Source of the DNA: Liolophura sinensis
Lineage: Eukaryota > Mollusca > Polyplacophora > Chitonida > Chitonidae
Direction: 5' to 3'
Assembly (NCBI RefSeq): GCF_032854445.1
Contig: NC_088295.1
Coordinates: 70,229,249-70,293,248, forward strand
Length of the DNA: 64,000 nucleotides
The translations under genes were made by a program, and so were the position numbers. How positions within the stretch are numbered: the first letter of the stretch is position 1; the number at the start of each line of letters is the position of its first letter. A model generated the notes under the pieces. That model was not told the DNA's origin. It ran no database searches and worked only from the letters and a program-made list of their open reading frames with translations. Positions 24,925-39,900 of this stretch are shown piece by piece.

Positions 24925-27900
24925 GTAAGAGCATCAACTCCAATATCAATGTACAATGCTGTCAGCTGTCACTGACTCATCCACTGTCACTGTTACTCAG
25001 TGTTAGTGTCTGAATTATTTTGAAATTTTATAGGCTATGTTGTCAACAAACTTAGCTGTTCTGTCTTCATCAGAAAAGTATTTGTAGATTAAGCATTGTT
25101 TTAGTCAACTTCTTGCTGTTTTGTAAGGTCTAGTTGCAATAATGTACCTCTCATCCTCCGACTGGTGCGTAAGCGCCTCAAGATTTAAAATGTGTTACGA
25201 GCCCTAAAATGACGATCTACTCATTAAGGACAGTTATCAGTAAATATTTCCAAAAATAAGGAGCCAAAAACACAGCCATCCCAAAGTTAATCAGAACATT
25301 GCTACCGTTTATATGCACTTAGGACAACAAAAAGTCCCACTGACCAGCTCTCCTTTTCCCCGTTTTGGCCTTTTTTTAACCATATTTCACGTCACAATGT
25401 ACAAAACTGCTCTCGGGATGTGCATGTTTGGGCGAGAGTTTCATTTGACACAAGAATGGAGAGTCTTAGTCATGTGATCTAGCCTTGAAATCGTTGTTGG
25501 TGCTATCAGTATGAAATATGGAAAAAAAGATGAAAACGGGGAAAAAAAGGGCGGGTCAGCTGAATTTTTTGGTATCAGTAAGTTTGTCTTTACACTTGGG
25601 ATATTCTGTGCAACTTAGGGATGGCTGCGTGGATTATTTTTGAAGATATTTACTGATAAAATGTCCTCAGTCAGAAAATCAACATTTTAGGAACCTGTAA
25701 CACATATAACTCTTGATGCGAGAGGTACATTATTGCAACTATGTAAGGTGTGAATCGCCGATCTATTGGGTGTGTGACTTGCTAACTATAGCGTCACGGA
25801 GAAAGGCAGTGGACCCAGTTAACATTAATATGGTGATAGGTATAAGCCAGTTCACGATTCACAGTATTTCAATGCTTTGTATTGTGTTTGCACGAGTATC
25901 AAGGCATTGCCAGATACAGTATTTAGGGGAGAGTTTATTTTCTAAAATTCAAGCAACATTATGAAATTTTAAAAAAATAATGCAAAATATTATTTTTTTA
26001 ATGATGTGATTTTGGAAGTGAAGATTCAGAAAACAGTGGCATTAAACTATGAAGAAATAATTACTTCAGAACAGAATTATATACAAAGATAACCATCTGT
26101 GACCATGGGCATTGGCTTGTTCTCTATAATTTTTAATTTTAATTTGATTTCATTACAACAGCGGAAAACCTCAACTTACAGCACAGACTTTGTTTATCAA
26201 ATGTCATTTAAATATGTAGGTCTACATGCCTATATGTGCCACTATTTACCACCATCTTACATTTCCAACGGAAATGTTTTTGCAAAATAAAATACATATT
26301 GCCAAATATAGTCAAGTGTAATTCCCTCTCCACAAACAGTTCTTGGAGTCAGAAAAAATTGCTTGTCTTAGCATCAGGCTTTTTCAAGTTGTGTCATTGG
26401 CAAAATGCCAAAGCCAGCACCTGTTGCATAAACAATAACCTCCTCGGTTTAATGTTGTCAGTAAACGTTTTTGTTGTTAATACCTTGTGTACTATGTAAA
26501 AGTACATCGTGTGACATAATTAACTTGTAAATAGGATATACCAACATGAGTCTCATATGTACGCACAAGCCTGGATATATACACACAGTATGATAGGCTT
26601 ACATATACGTAAACCCCTACCAACTCAGTACTTTAAAGAAGAAAATAGCACCTGACTAAAACATATTTCGTTTTAAAACAGGATACTCGAGCTTTCTAAA
26701 AAGTATCACACTTTATTATTTTAATGAGATTTCATCAAATAACGTGTAGAACAAAATGACAAAACAAAGCAAATGGTTGGTGTGAGTTGAGACAGCCGTC
26801 GTGAGGTTTTTATCGAATCAAAACACATGCTGACAGATTGCGTGGCCGAAGCTGTGACGTAGCCTTGAAGTGACATATGATAACACAGAAGAACTGCGTA
26901 AGACATCATTTTGAGGTCGTTTACAATGATTTAGAAATGTACAGCCAAAGCATCATTTCAAAAAATGTTGTGGGACGGACCTGTATCATTTATGATCCAC
27001 CACAGACAGTTCATTTATAAGCCGTGTTAATATTCAGCAACGGTATCATCAATTATGTCGAACAGTAGCATACCATCTCGGCCCAAACAGCATTCATCTC
27101 CCCCAAATGCATTTTTTCGTTCATTTTAGCATTTAGTCAGTGTTTCTAAGTAACAAACATCAGAGTCAGGTTTATGGGAATGAGAAGATGACATCTCACC
27201 GGACAACACTTAAATTAATTTATTAATTCTTAATTTAATCACATATTTTTTTTTCTCTGAATTTATTATAACTGAAGAATTTAAATGTTGCTCTTTCGTC
27301 ATTCTTGTGTACAAGGTATGTTTTTGTCTGTTTTCTTTTATAAAATACAGTACGATTATTGAAATGCAGTGTTTTAAGCCGAGGTTCTTTCTTTGACGTC
27401 CACGATAGCTAAGTCAGCACTGCTTTCATCTTAGAAGCTACATCTACAAAAGTGAAACATAAAATCCAGTGACAGTCGAATGCCTAGATCAGCCTCAGTG
27501 GTGCTTAGATATATTTCCATTTGTTTCAGAAATGAGCATGAATCTTAGTTGTAAAACAAACCTATTGTAATTTTGAAACATGTAATAGGGGTCAAAAATC
27601 ATCAGCACAACACCTCCAGAGTCTATGACCTGAACCAGGAATATTCCGGCTGTGCATATGCAGCTAGGCTACATGTATTTAAGCAGGGTCGCCAGAGTTC
27701 CTTGTAAGTGATACAGTAGGCCTACAGTATCAACAGTTCAAGCAGTGGAAGAAATATTCTTCTAGTGTGTCTCAAATTTCCAAGAAAACTATATTTATCA
27801 CTTGGGGCCTTCATCGTCCAAGTCCACAACTTTTATTTGCCATAGGCTACTACTTAGACTGTTATATAGAAAATACATTCGACTTTAGAGAGCAATGATA

Positions 27901-30900
27901 AAAGGGATGTCACCATGCTCTCGATAATGGAGACATGCTGGAGATGTGTCATGTTGAAGCTTCGCTAAATTTGTATTGGGTTGAAAAAAGTGTAAAAAAA
28001 TAGTTAATGCCGGGTTAAGATACTCTGAATGGTAGTCTTTCAGTGGACATAAACATTAGTCTGGTGCTGTCTTTAACTTTAAGTGTAAGCCTACTCCATT
28101 GTACGCAGAGAGACTGCAGTACCTTTATTTTGTGTAGTTAGTATTTCATTATTACTTTCTTAAAAGCTGTAGTGCTTTATTGTGCATGGGATTATGGTTA
28201 TGTATATAGTTTGAATGCTCAACAGCCTAGGATGGAAACCTGTAGTCATCCATAGATACATATATGTACTACATATACAGATAGTGCTATTGATTTGTGT
28301 ATAAAACGCTGAAGTGTTAGATCAGCAGTGTTCATGTCTTACAATAGCTGTTATGCATGTACATTATCAAAATTAGGTTTGAATTCCGTAAAGTAAAAGC
28401 TGTCACATTACTCTTTATTTTTTTCAGATTTAAATTATTTTAAAATCAAAGACTAAACCTACATGTATGCAAATCTTAAACATGTATTGCTTTTGTTATG
28501 TTAACCACAACTTGCAACTACCTGAACAGGTAATGTAAGTTCTCGCATGTGAATACATGTACATAAATAAGCTGAGAGAATCCAGTGCTTACCCACGAAT
28601 CAGTTTTTATTAGCCTACTGTATTTCAGCTAAAGTTTGGACTTAAATTTAAATCTTTGTGATAAGAATAAATTAAACCTCACAAAAAACTTTTACGTGAC
28701 CATTTCCTCCAACCATAATTCTGCCTGCCATCGCATAAATGAGATATTCTTGAGTATGGCATAAAGCACCCACCAATCCAACAAATCTTAAGTGGACCAA
28801 TAAAGGTGCATCGATCAATCAGAAGCTGGCAAAATGTGTTTCTTGAAAATTGTCAGACTTTAGATGAAATATAGTAATTAATATAGGTATTTGGTATTAT
28901 GTCATCACATAGGATTATTATTACTTTGTTTTCTAAATATCAGATACAAGGGGTTCATCTTTATTCTAACATATCTGTGCTATGCCAGCTACCATTTGTC
29001 CAGAAAGCCAGTCAGTGTTGTGAAGGTGAGTTTTGGCTCTTTGCCCTTTTCATACCATTCAGATCAAAGTCCATCTGCATGATACCTGTTAAAAGGCCTG
29101 AAACATCATAAAATTTTTGGAACCATATCAACACTCCCATTCTGCATAGCAACTTATAATATCCTGTAAGAATCCTATGGTTTTTCATGTGAAAATATAT
29201 TATATGATTTTTATATTTTTGAAAAAGTTTATTTTTTGTTAGGAACTGCAGTGCATATACATGTATATCTCTAACACCATTAACTCTGTAACCTCTTCCC
29301 CTAATTTTCAAATGTTGAGTATGAAAACAACATAAACTGATTCATTTTTGTTATGTGTTATGTTTCAGAGTGTACTGCATCAGAATTGCTCATTACTTAC
29401 TCTAGGAGTTGGGAATTGGCACAACATTAGTAACAGCACAAAAGATGACACTTGGTGTGATTGGCCTCCCTTTGGTATGCTTTGCTTAATTCTCACTTCA
29501 GTGGAATGCATTGTTCAATTTTCTATGATAAGCTATGGTAAAGTACTGTGTTTCACCTAAGTAACACAAGTAAGCCAACACATGTAAGTTTTTCTATTAA
29601 GAAATTAATCCAAACTTCACAAAAACTCTTTAACGCTCAGCACACACGGACAGCTTTGTGATTTGGATCCCGAAATTTCTTGATTCAAACAACAAAAAAT
29701 CCTTGAAATTTACTTGCGTGCAGATAACCACAACAAGAATTCCCGAGTGTGGATCACTTGATCCAAAGATTCAGCTTGTTTAACTTTGGGCAACCAAAAA
29801 TCCAGAAACAAATTAGCTGTGAACACAAGTTTGCTCATCTACAATGTCTATGGGCACTCTGGATTGTGTGAGATCATTGTCTTCTACCATCAGCTATGGA
29901 AATGTGATGTGAGTACATACAAAATGTCATGTGAGTACATACAAAATGGAAACTAAGACAACTATTTTGAGTTACATGACGAATGTATCATGTGACCCAC
30001 TTTCGCCGCTGGAATCTTCAAAAATGAACCACAAATGTGGCTCGTGTGCGGGTAACCGATATTCTGGATCATGTGACACCCGGATCTGAACTCTTATTTT
30101 CGACAACAAATGTTGCCCGTGTGCACTAGGCTTAAGTGGCCTTATAAAAGCTGAATGAATCCATCAGAATCAAACTTGAAAAGTGCCAAACTTTAGGTGA
30201 AATACAGTGTGCTCATCCTCAAGGAAACTGTGTATGGATAATGAATAAGAATGTGGAGTATGTTGAATGGATTACCTATATGTCTTAACTATTTATTGTC
30301 ATAGATGCAGCATGTTCTCACAAATTTATATTGTATACTATCATCAGAACAATTTAGAAGACATACTTTATCAATATTAATAAGAATTGTCATAGTTCAG
30401 GGAATGTCTAGAATCCGCCACTTTCATTGTTCTTGGAGCCTTGGTGATGGTGACAGGTTGGCAATGCTAATGGGGCTGTTGGCACCATCTTACTTTAATT
30501 AAATAATGTAGAAAAGTTTGTTACTTACCAAAGGTTGGCACTCTGGTTTCCTCCTGGTTGAGTATGGTGCCAGATAAGTGTAAAATTTGTATATGTATCT
30601 AATGATTTATGAATTGTTCCACTCCCACTTCAACATAACTGATGCAAGATAGCAGATACATACATGTATTCACCGAAAATGAAAAATAACCTTTTCCTTG
30701 TTTTTGTATTATTAGCCGAAGAACTGAACAATTACAATCATCATCTGACAGTTACAGGTCAGGAATTCTGTGAAGAATTCACAATATATCATGATGTTAA
30801 ATGAAATTGTCGTTTTCATGTTATAGATAAATCAGATTATGATGAGCTCTTGGGAAGCCTTGACTACGGCTTCCTTTTTGCCTATGCCGTAGGAATGTTC

Positions 30901-33900
30901 ATCAGGTAAGTTCTCAATTTTCCTGTCTGACAGCTTTATTCCTTGTAAATTGTTTTATGGCAGTGTGTTTGTTGTAAGTATGGACATGGTAACAGTTTTC
31001 CGTGTTTAACTGTTGCATGTAATCCAGTCAGTATGTGGAGAGCATACACATACATATTCATATCTGTGAACTTAAATACATCATGTGGATTGTTTAAACC
31101 ATCAGTAAAAAATCCCTGTTTGGGCATAACCTTGTAATTTACCTGTATACCAGTGTGATCGTTCAGTATAAATGATAAGACTGTCCTGCATTATCATTGG
31201 GATTATTTGTGAAACTGTTTGAAGCAGTCTGAAGAAGAAATGAGTCTAGTGCTTTTATTTTCTTTTAGTGGCCATGTAGCTGAGCGAATGAACCTGCGAC
31301 ATTTCCTTACTATTGGAATGATTGGCAGTGGTATCTTGACAGCCACATTTGGCTTGGGCTATTTCTTCAACATTCATGTTTTTGCATTTTATGTTATTGT
31401 GCAAGTAAGTTGATATGTGTAAACTTAATGATGGCTGTATTTTTCCATTATTTTTCTTAGTCTTTATCTTTAGCATCAACCTAAGGGGAACTGTTTGTCT
31501 CAATTGTTTGGAACAACCAAACTTTTGGATTCGTGCTTACCACATGTACTATTGGTGAAGGTTGTTCTGCTAGAGCTTTAGATGTGAAAATTGTAGTTCA
31601 TTTATATGATTTGTGAAGTATTATGTCTTCATAATTTATTTTTGTGTGTACGCACATTTGCTAGTTCACTGGTCAACATAGTGTAAGACATTACGCAAGA
31701 CAGAAGCCAAAACTTCACATAAGGATACATCATAGGTTAAGGACAGAAATAGTATTCTGTTGTGCGTGGGAAGGTTTGTTAGCAACTTGCATATGGTCGT
31801 GGGCTCTGCCTAATTTCCTGTCACCACAATGCTGGCTGCCAGTGTATAAGTGAAATATTCTTGAGTACTGCTTAAAACACCAAATGAAATAAATAAATAA
31901 ATTTTATTCTTTTAACCTACATGTATACCCTACATGTATAAAGACATATAACTTTTATCAAGGTATAAAGTAAGCTATTCTTTTGATTTTATCTACAATT
32001 TACAGTTGCTGAGGACTCATGGATTTGAAGTGTAGTGTCAAGTAAAAAAAAGTGCATATGCCGTTTAGGCATTGATGATGTTTTGCATGCTTCCCTTAAC
32101 TGTGGAATGAATCTGCATGTATACGAATTAGATGCTTGCCATTTACACCCGGTGGCAGATATGAAATGTTTTCAACAGGCACTGCACTTAGTGTGGTTGA
32201 TTTGCATGACTGATTTATCTGTTGTCACACTGTTTGTGATAGAGTGGTGATAATTGACAGCTGAAATCACTGACCTTGCAAGCACATTTGTTATTTATGG
32301 GTATAAGCCGCATTCTGATAACTTCTGATAACCCTGTAGTTCAGGTATTTCTCTTTAACATTTCTACGTTTTTTAATCTATGGTTGAACCTGTGACCATT
32401 TTGTGGTTACTCCTTCATGCATAGTTATTCCTTGCACCTTTTTTTACTTGGGTATTAGTCTTTTTCAGCTGGAATAGCAAATAGTAAGGGAAAAAAACAT
32501 TATATCCAGGATGAAATTTACATGGAACTGCAGAACAAAAATGCTATGTAGTCAAAAGTGTTATGAATTAAGTTGAGTGTTTTCTGATTTTCAGATTGTT
32601 GCAGGACTGTTTTCTTCCACTGGCTGGCCAAGTGTTGTTGCCTGTATGGGGAATTGGTATGGGAAGAGCAAGTAAGAATACGAAGTCTTGTTGTAAATGT
32701 AACTTACTTGAAATCTGTGGTTATTGACATGGTCTATTAGTATGTGGATTTATAATTATTAAACCGTATTCTGAAGGCATAATTCCATGTACAATGATAA
32801 ACTTATGTTTTTTCTGAAGTCCACAAAATTGGCCAATCCAACCAATGTAGTTTTGTCTCTGAAATTAAATCAAAAATGTGCATTAGTTGCACTGAAATTT
32901 ACTCTTTCATATGCAAAAAGGTTGAGGAATTAGGGTAAAACAGATGCCAGGTGCAAACAGGTTTTATTTCATATAACTGTTTTTTTTTTTTTGAATTGCA
33001 GACGTGGTCTTATTATGGGAATATGGAACTCTCACACATCAGTAGGGAATATCTTAGGAGCTGTTATCCCAGCACTGTTTGTTGAGACAGCCTGGGGGTG
33101 GTCATTTGTTGTTCCAGGCATCATTATAGGTTCACTTGGTGTCATTGTCTTTTTTTTTCTCGTCCCAGGTAAGTCAGATTTAGAGTGACAAGTTTTATTT
33201 TAAGATGTACTTAAATGGTTCTAGGTACATGTGTGTGAAAAAATAACATCAGAATATTGTATATTTTGTACAATGTATACAAATTAGAAGGCAGCATGTG
33301 AAGAAAACCTTGTATCTGATATCCTATGTTGGATATCAGTTATCTCCCTTGTTTCTTACCACTAGTGTTGGGCCATTGGTACATGTATATGGTACTGTGT
33401 GCAAATGTGATATCAGTTGGATGGAGTCAGTGGTTGGTTGCAGGCCTGTGAATGAATGCAGCACGGTTGAATGTGTTTGTATAGAGGGCATACAAAATTA
33501 GTTTATGGGGACCAAGAATGGGTCGCTGTGTATTGCAACAAATATATTCAAGTACATTTAAAAGGTTGACATCTAATGCCATTTTTTATTCAAATCTAAA
33601 TTGGCAAGACCGACTAAGGGTTTACTATAGAAAATATTCACTCGCATACCTGGGCTGAGTTTTCTTCTGTATTAGTTTTCTAACTGGTAGAATGGATGTC
33701 ATTTTTCCTTCCGTGATAAATATGTGTGGTTCACTATATTTATATCTACTTCTATAGCCCCAGAAGATGTAGGCTGTCCATCTCCAGATCACCTAGGAAA
33801 GGTAAGACTAAGTCAGTATTTCCTTTTTTAAGGATTCATCATCCTTATCCTACAGCAGGCGGCTGTTGTCTGGTGGTTAAAGGTGCCTGTCTTTCAGTCG

Positions 33901-36900
33901 CTAAATCATGTGAGGTGTGGATTCAAACCTGTTTCTTTTACAATCAGAACTGTCTTCTTATTGCAGAAGAGTTCTTTTTCCTGAGTTTTAATGGAACCTC
34001 CCATTTAACGTTTCCGAAAACTACCATAATTTATTTTTACCCCTTTTCGATAGCGCTGTGTGTGAATTCGGCATATCGGGATTCAGCATTTGTTTCAGTT
34101 GTTATCACATTTAATAGGAGCTCCCACAACACTGTCACTGGCTTTGTAAACAAAATGTTTTATGATTTCCAGTATATAGTTTTGCCCAGACGTGATTTTC
34201 GCGTCACCAGCGACAGATTATTGCTTTGCCTTTCGCAAGCAAAAATCGCATGATCGATGGGGAGACACATGGAAATTGCAGGTCCTGTGATTTTAAGTGG
34301 CTTGTATCTACATGTAGATAAAACCAATTTGTGTGACTAAATTTTCGTCTGAGGGGACTCGATTAAATTTGAAGTAAATTATGGAGGCAGAATAGAAGGA
34401 GGCACAACTAAGAGGCTTCAAAATGTTCAGTGTTCATTAATGGCAACGCCGAAGCCGCTCCCTGTTATGACATTAGGCTACAGCTGTCTGACTTGGTCAG
34501 GCCTGGGCGCAAGTGCTCTAGCGAGGCTGTCGAAGGCGAACAGCCTGGGCACATGTTTTGATACACTTGGGACATTTGCCTACAACTTTGCCGTTGAAAT
34601 CAGAATAAATAAATGTATAATAAATAAGAAGTCCAACAAGGCGAAGAAAAAACTGGCTGGCGTCTTGATCTTGGAATCACACAAACAAGGCAGAAAATTC
34701 ATGTACTTGTGTAATATTAAAGTTTCTATGAAAGTCATGTGCCGTACGTGGGAAGGTCTGCAGCAACGGTCGAGGGTTTCTCCGGGCTCTGCCCAGTTTC
34801 CACCCACCATAATGCTGTTGTATAAGTGAAATATTCTTGAGCACGGTGTGAAACACCAATCAAATAAATAAATAAATGAAAGTCATGTGAGTGATTGATG
34901 GTTCTTTAATTAGCAACATTTATACCCTCTATGCATTAACAAACAAAATCTCCAGGAATTCTAGGTTCTGTATGGTCAAATATTTTGATCTACACTTACT
35001 GAATTTAATGGATTTATCAGCTTATTGTCTAAGATTAGAGAAGTCTCACATGTTTTGTTTGTGGTTGATGCATTCCTGCCAGTTTATCTAGGCCCTAGTT
35101 CAATTTGGAACAAACTCGAGGTGCTGGTCATTATTTTATTTATTGAAATCCACTGAGAAGTTTTGTATTTAACACTGAGATAAATGGACATTGATCGCAG
35201 ATAGAAGTTGGATGAACCCTGATAACATCATTGCAAATGTCAAGTCGCAAGAAATTCAGAATGTCATGCTGATGTTTTGCCTTGGCTGTACTTTTTTCCA
35301 CATAGCATCCTTTTCACCACAAATACAACAGTAGTCGAACAGCTTTTCTGCATGAATATCCATTCTTGAATGACTTGATGAGCCATGTTCTTCCAAAAAA
35401 AAATTGAGACTTAACACTTCAGGTTTTTCATTTGTATTTATATAAGGAGGTCATAATGTCATTTGTCCACAGGGAAATGAAAGCAAATAATTTGCTATTG
35501 TATATAAATCTATAGGAAATTAGCTTCCCGTAGAGGGGTTAAATTGTTGGAATCTATATATAAATATGTATATGTTGGTGTTAATTAATCCTGAATGTTT
35601 TTATTAGAATTTACGTGAATATTTATTGAAGTCACCCACCCCACCCACACAGCCGCTGAGCAACAGACTTGAAAGTCTACGTGTATATACCACTCCACCC
35701 AAGCATGCAATAATTACGTTTCCTCTATTATCAGATACATGTAATTTAAAACCTCGGAAGTAACAAGTGTAGAGGTTTTTAAACACGATTGCACACCAGG
35801 AGGAGTTTCCTTAAAACAATGTTGTGACTTTTATTAGACCGCCTCCTTACTATGTATGAAAGGCGTTACACAATGAGTAGGCGTGGAGGCTTAATTGCCC
35901 TGTGTATTCATGCTCAATAGCCCTGAGCTCTTGTGCGCGTTCACTGAGAAGAAAAATTTGCAGAAGTAGCTCTTGCATTACTTCCAAAAACTCGGAATGT
36001 GCACTTCCGACTCCGAAATTATGTGGCATGTATACACTTCACATTTTGTTCCTTTGCTTGGCATAATCTTTTCTTATGAAAGCTGATCGGAAAGTATATG
36101 AGCAACCTGTCAAAGAGAGACAATGTTCTGATTTTCTCAGTTTTTCTAATGTTGTTCAGTTGGGCCTTTTTTTTTATTTTTTTTAACACTGAATTTCTCT
36201 GATAATATGCTTCCGACCTCGAATTTACTTAAGCAGTCAATAACTTGATATGTTATCTACGTTCAGATGAAAGTTTATTTTTCTCTATTGATCAGAAAGT
36301 ATTTCAAATTACGAAAAATCGTTTTACAGCCTGGTCTTTTCACGATCATTGTTACCTAACCAAGTCTCGTACAGCTGTCAATCAAAGGTGCTCATAAATA
36401 ATTTTATAAGCAATTTGGAACTGTTCTTGGTGGCCAGGTTGTTACCATATACATTCAGGGAAAAATGCTACACATAGAGGCAATTTATGTGCTCTTTGGA
36501 GAAAGCTTCTTTTCTGGCAGAGTCTAGTTGATTGTCGGTAACATACAGTGTACATCAGAGTGGAACAAGACTGCATGAAGCCTTTTCATAATTCAGTAGA
36601 CCAGCATGTGGGTCTGTCAGACACTACCAGAGTAGGGCCTCCTCCTATCCTCCTCCATAAGTAAATTAAGCATTCATGTTTAACAGATATGGGCAGTTGT
36701 TGACAGCCTTTCAGCAAACAAGAATGAACAAGAAATGTTTAGCTGCAGCGATGCAGATACATGTGTGTAAGTGTCGTTTTGATGACAATTTGTCACATTC
36801 ATCTCGTCTGCTGGTAGGCCTCTTTTGCAAGTATTGATTCGCGGTATGCTAATTCTGTTACAGCTTTGTATACAGAGAGCCATGACACTCCACATGTATA

Positions 36901-39900
36901 AAGATAAAGGGTTGTCACGCTTAATCTCCACAGTTTGCTCCCAAATTCCCATTTGTCACAAAAGAACAATAATAAAACAATCAACTTGTTATAAAGTGCA
37001 TGTACTAAAATCATTATGACTAAAACTAAGGAAAACATGAAGTGTTGGTGGTAGGAACATAGACTAACTGCTCAGTGAAGCGCGAGCTTGTGTATTACAT
37101 TCTTGAACTGCCCATGTAATCCCCTGACCACCCCTGATGCTCTCCAGTGGCGATCAGTCAGTAACAACCACGCTCAATGCAATAAATCTTGGGATAGACT
37201 TTTCAGAGTCCCATGATGAAACTTTAGGTCATTTACCATCATTTACACTTTGCACTTTAGTTTCCTACACTCATAAAACTGACTTCCATCGTTTAAGTGA
37301 TAAATTCTTGAATGTGGCATTAGACAACATTTAATAAATATATAAGGTTTAAAATTATTAGATTAACTATGACTATGCCAGTATGATGGTCACAAATGCT
37401 TCACATATGTGAATCACTCCGGGTGTTATGTTCTCATAAGGTGGGCAAACTTGTATATTAAAATTCAGTATGGGGTAGGATTTTAGGATTAGTCTGTCAG
37501 AGGCACTGTACTTTAAATATTGTAAATTAACTTGTATTTACCATGTAGATTATGAGCCAGTTTTAATATAAGGAAAAGTAGATTGTACATGTACATGTAC
37601 ATGTAAGAAGGGTAATATAAATATAAGTGTGAATTAAGGATATAAATGTAAATTTTCAAGACATCCTCTCAAGACTTGTGATATTGTAGAAGAAAAGTGT
37701 TGGTACAGGTAGATGCCTATGCTTATGTTTTAAAGTATTCCCTCCTGTGTTAAATCTAATTTAAATGCCTTTGGCCCCAAACTATGCAATTATGGAATGA
37801 ATAAACTTCACATCATCATGTTTGCCTACTTTGTTCTATAAAGACTTGATAAGGAATGTACTATGAAATTAAAACACTAACGTAAAATGTAGACCTAAGT
37901 TACTATGACCTAATGGCAGACTGTGTTATGCCAGATTACTTGGTTATGTTACATGCACTATTGGTGGTTTCTCATCAGATTCATTATTCCTGTTGGCAGA
38001 ATGTGACTTTGGATGTAGAAGCACCTCATTCTCAGACGACCAAACCTGAACTACAAGACAAAGCTGGGTCTGTCCAAATTCTGCCATCAGCCAGTGAGGT
38101 AAGAACTGCTGTTAGATTGGCAGTAATGATACTTACAACCACATTTGTCAATGTGCACTACCTACATGTACACTTTAAACTTTATAACATTTATACAGTG
38201 CATTGTTTTTTCTGGACAATTTCTCTTTTAGAACATATTAAGCCATACAAAGTTTTATTTTGGCTCAGTGCATTTCTTATTGTTCTTAGGGAGAAAGGTT
38301 TCAACCCTTGCTTACCCCCTCTCAGTCTCTCTCCCAAGTTTCATCATTACATCCTTTTTTCAATCACATACCATCCACCCTTTGCCAGCCTAGTGTTAAT
38401 GTGAAGGTTTTGTTTTCCTGCTGTAGTTAGACAAGGCGCATAGGTTTGTTTCTATGATAAGCTCTGTATATTAAATACATTTTGTAACTGATATTTACAT
38501 GTATATTGCTTGCCATCATGATTGAAGTTAGCTTGTACTGACTACATGTAAGTAATGTAAACTGTACACATCTACAGATTGAAAGAATTGGAAACCCTTT
38601 TGTCCCTCCAGATGCAGTTTTCAATGTGGACATTATTGTGCTTATATGTTTCCTTCACTTATGAATTTTACCACATTAATAATTTAGGCAAAAAAATATT
38701 GAGCACAATATAAAACAATAAAATATGTCAACAACAAGAACCATTACAAAAAATTATGTGTATATGTTTTTTTTCTTTTAGGAGCAAACAACAATAATTG
38801 GTACTATTATATTTACTGCACGACCTGCTTTTGATTGCAGTGCAGGATGTGGTTTCACGGTTTCTAGAATTTAAAGATACAGAAGTGTGTACCTGGTGTA
38901 TGTGTAAATGATTTGTTGCTCTGTCCTAACTTGGTGGTGTTTTTATTTGTCTGGTTTCCATCCTCTTGAACCTCGGTGTAGGGGCAGTTCAGATATTTGG
39001 TAAATCCTGTTACTTGTGATTTTAATTTTTTTGAAACTATAATTTTCTTATTCCGAAGAACAAGATATACTTGCTAGAAAGATTTGGTGTAGTGCCAACC
39101 ATCCGTTTGTCTTGCCATAATACTTGTAAACAAACAGCCATTTCCCAAACATTTATCTACTACTAAAGGCCAAGGAGCAAATTATTGAATTTCACGACTC
39201 CCAAGGTTTTCCAGGGATATGGATTTAATTGTGTATGAAGTCTCCATATTGATTTCATGCAGGAGAACCTCCGATATAGCAGTTGTGATACATGAAATTA
39301 AGGAGCAGAGTGATTGTCATGCTTGGGTGTTGCAGTAGTGTTTTTTTCCCCTCTGTGTGAACATGCCTGTCAACTTGTTTCGATTTTGCATGAAATGTTG
39401 ATAAACAGCTACTTTTTTAATTTGTTTAATTTCCCTGCCATGCAACAAGTGTTCTGTGTCACAACTGTTCTAGAGAAGGTTTCTACATGTGCATAGTGAT
39501 CATAGCAGAACAAAACTTCGTCTGTGACACTGGGTTGCTACAGCAGCATACATGTACCCCCAGTATGACTGTCAGAAGAAGGTCGTACAAAGCCACTAGA
39601 AGTTGATTTTTATATTTATTTGATTGGTGTTTTATGCCATACTCAAGAGTATTTCATGTATAGGATGGTAGCAGTCATTATGGTGGGAGGTAACCGAGCA
39701 GAGCCTGAGTGGAAACTATGACCACCCACAGGTTGATAGCAGACCTTCCCACTGGAGAGGCTGGAGAGGAAGCCAGCTTGACTCCCGGGTGATTGGGCCA
39801 CTATTGAATTTGAAGTTGGTGTTTTCACTATCTATGTTTTAGTGAACAGAATAATCTCGTTGAAGTCATACCTCTTTCATGAAATTTACTGTAAAATACT

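Noticed and set aside
33850-33940. tRNA gene
   Set aside because: Box A and B are present but the acceptor and anticodon stems do not pair; it fits a truncated SINE head.
38784-38872. Additional SLC37A exon in intron 9 after a good acceptor
   Set aside because: The frame reaches a stop without a usable donor, and the exons on both sides already join in phase.
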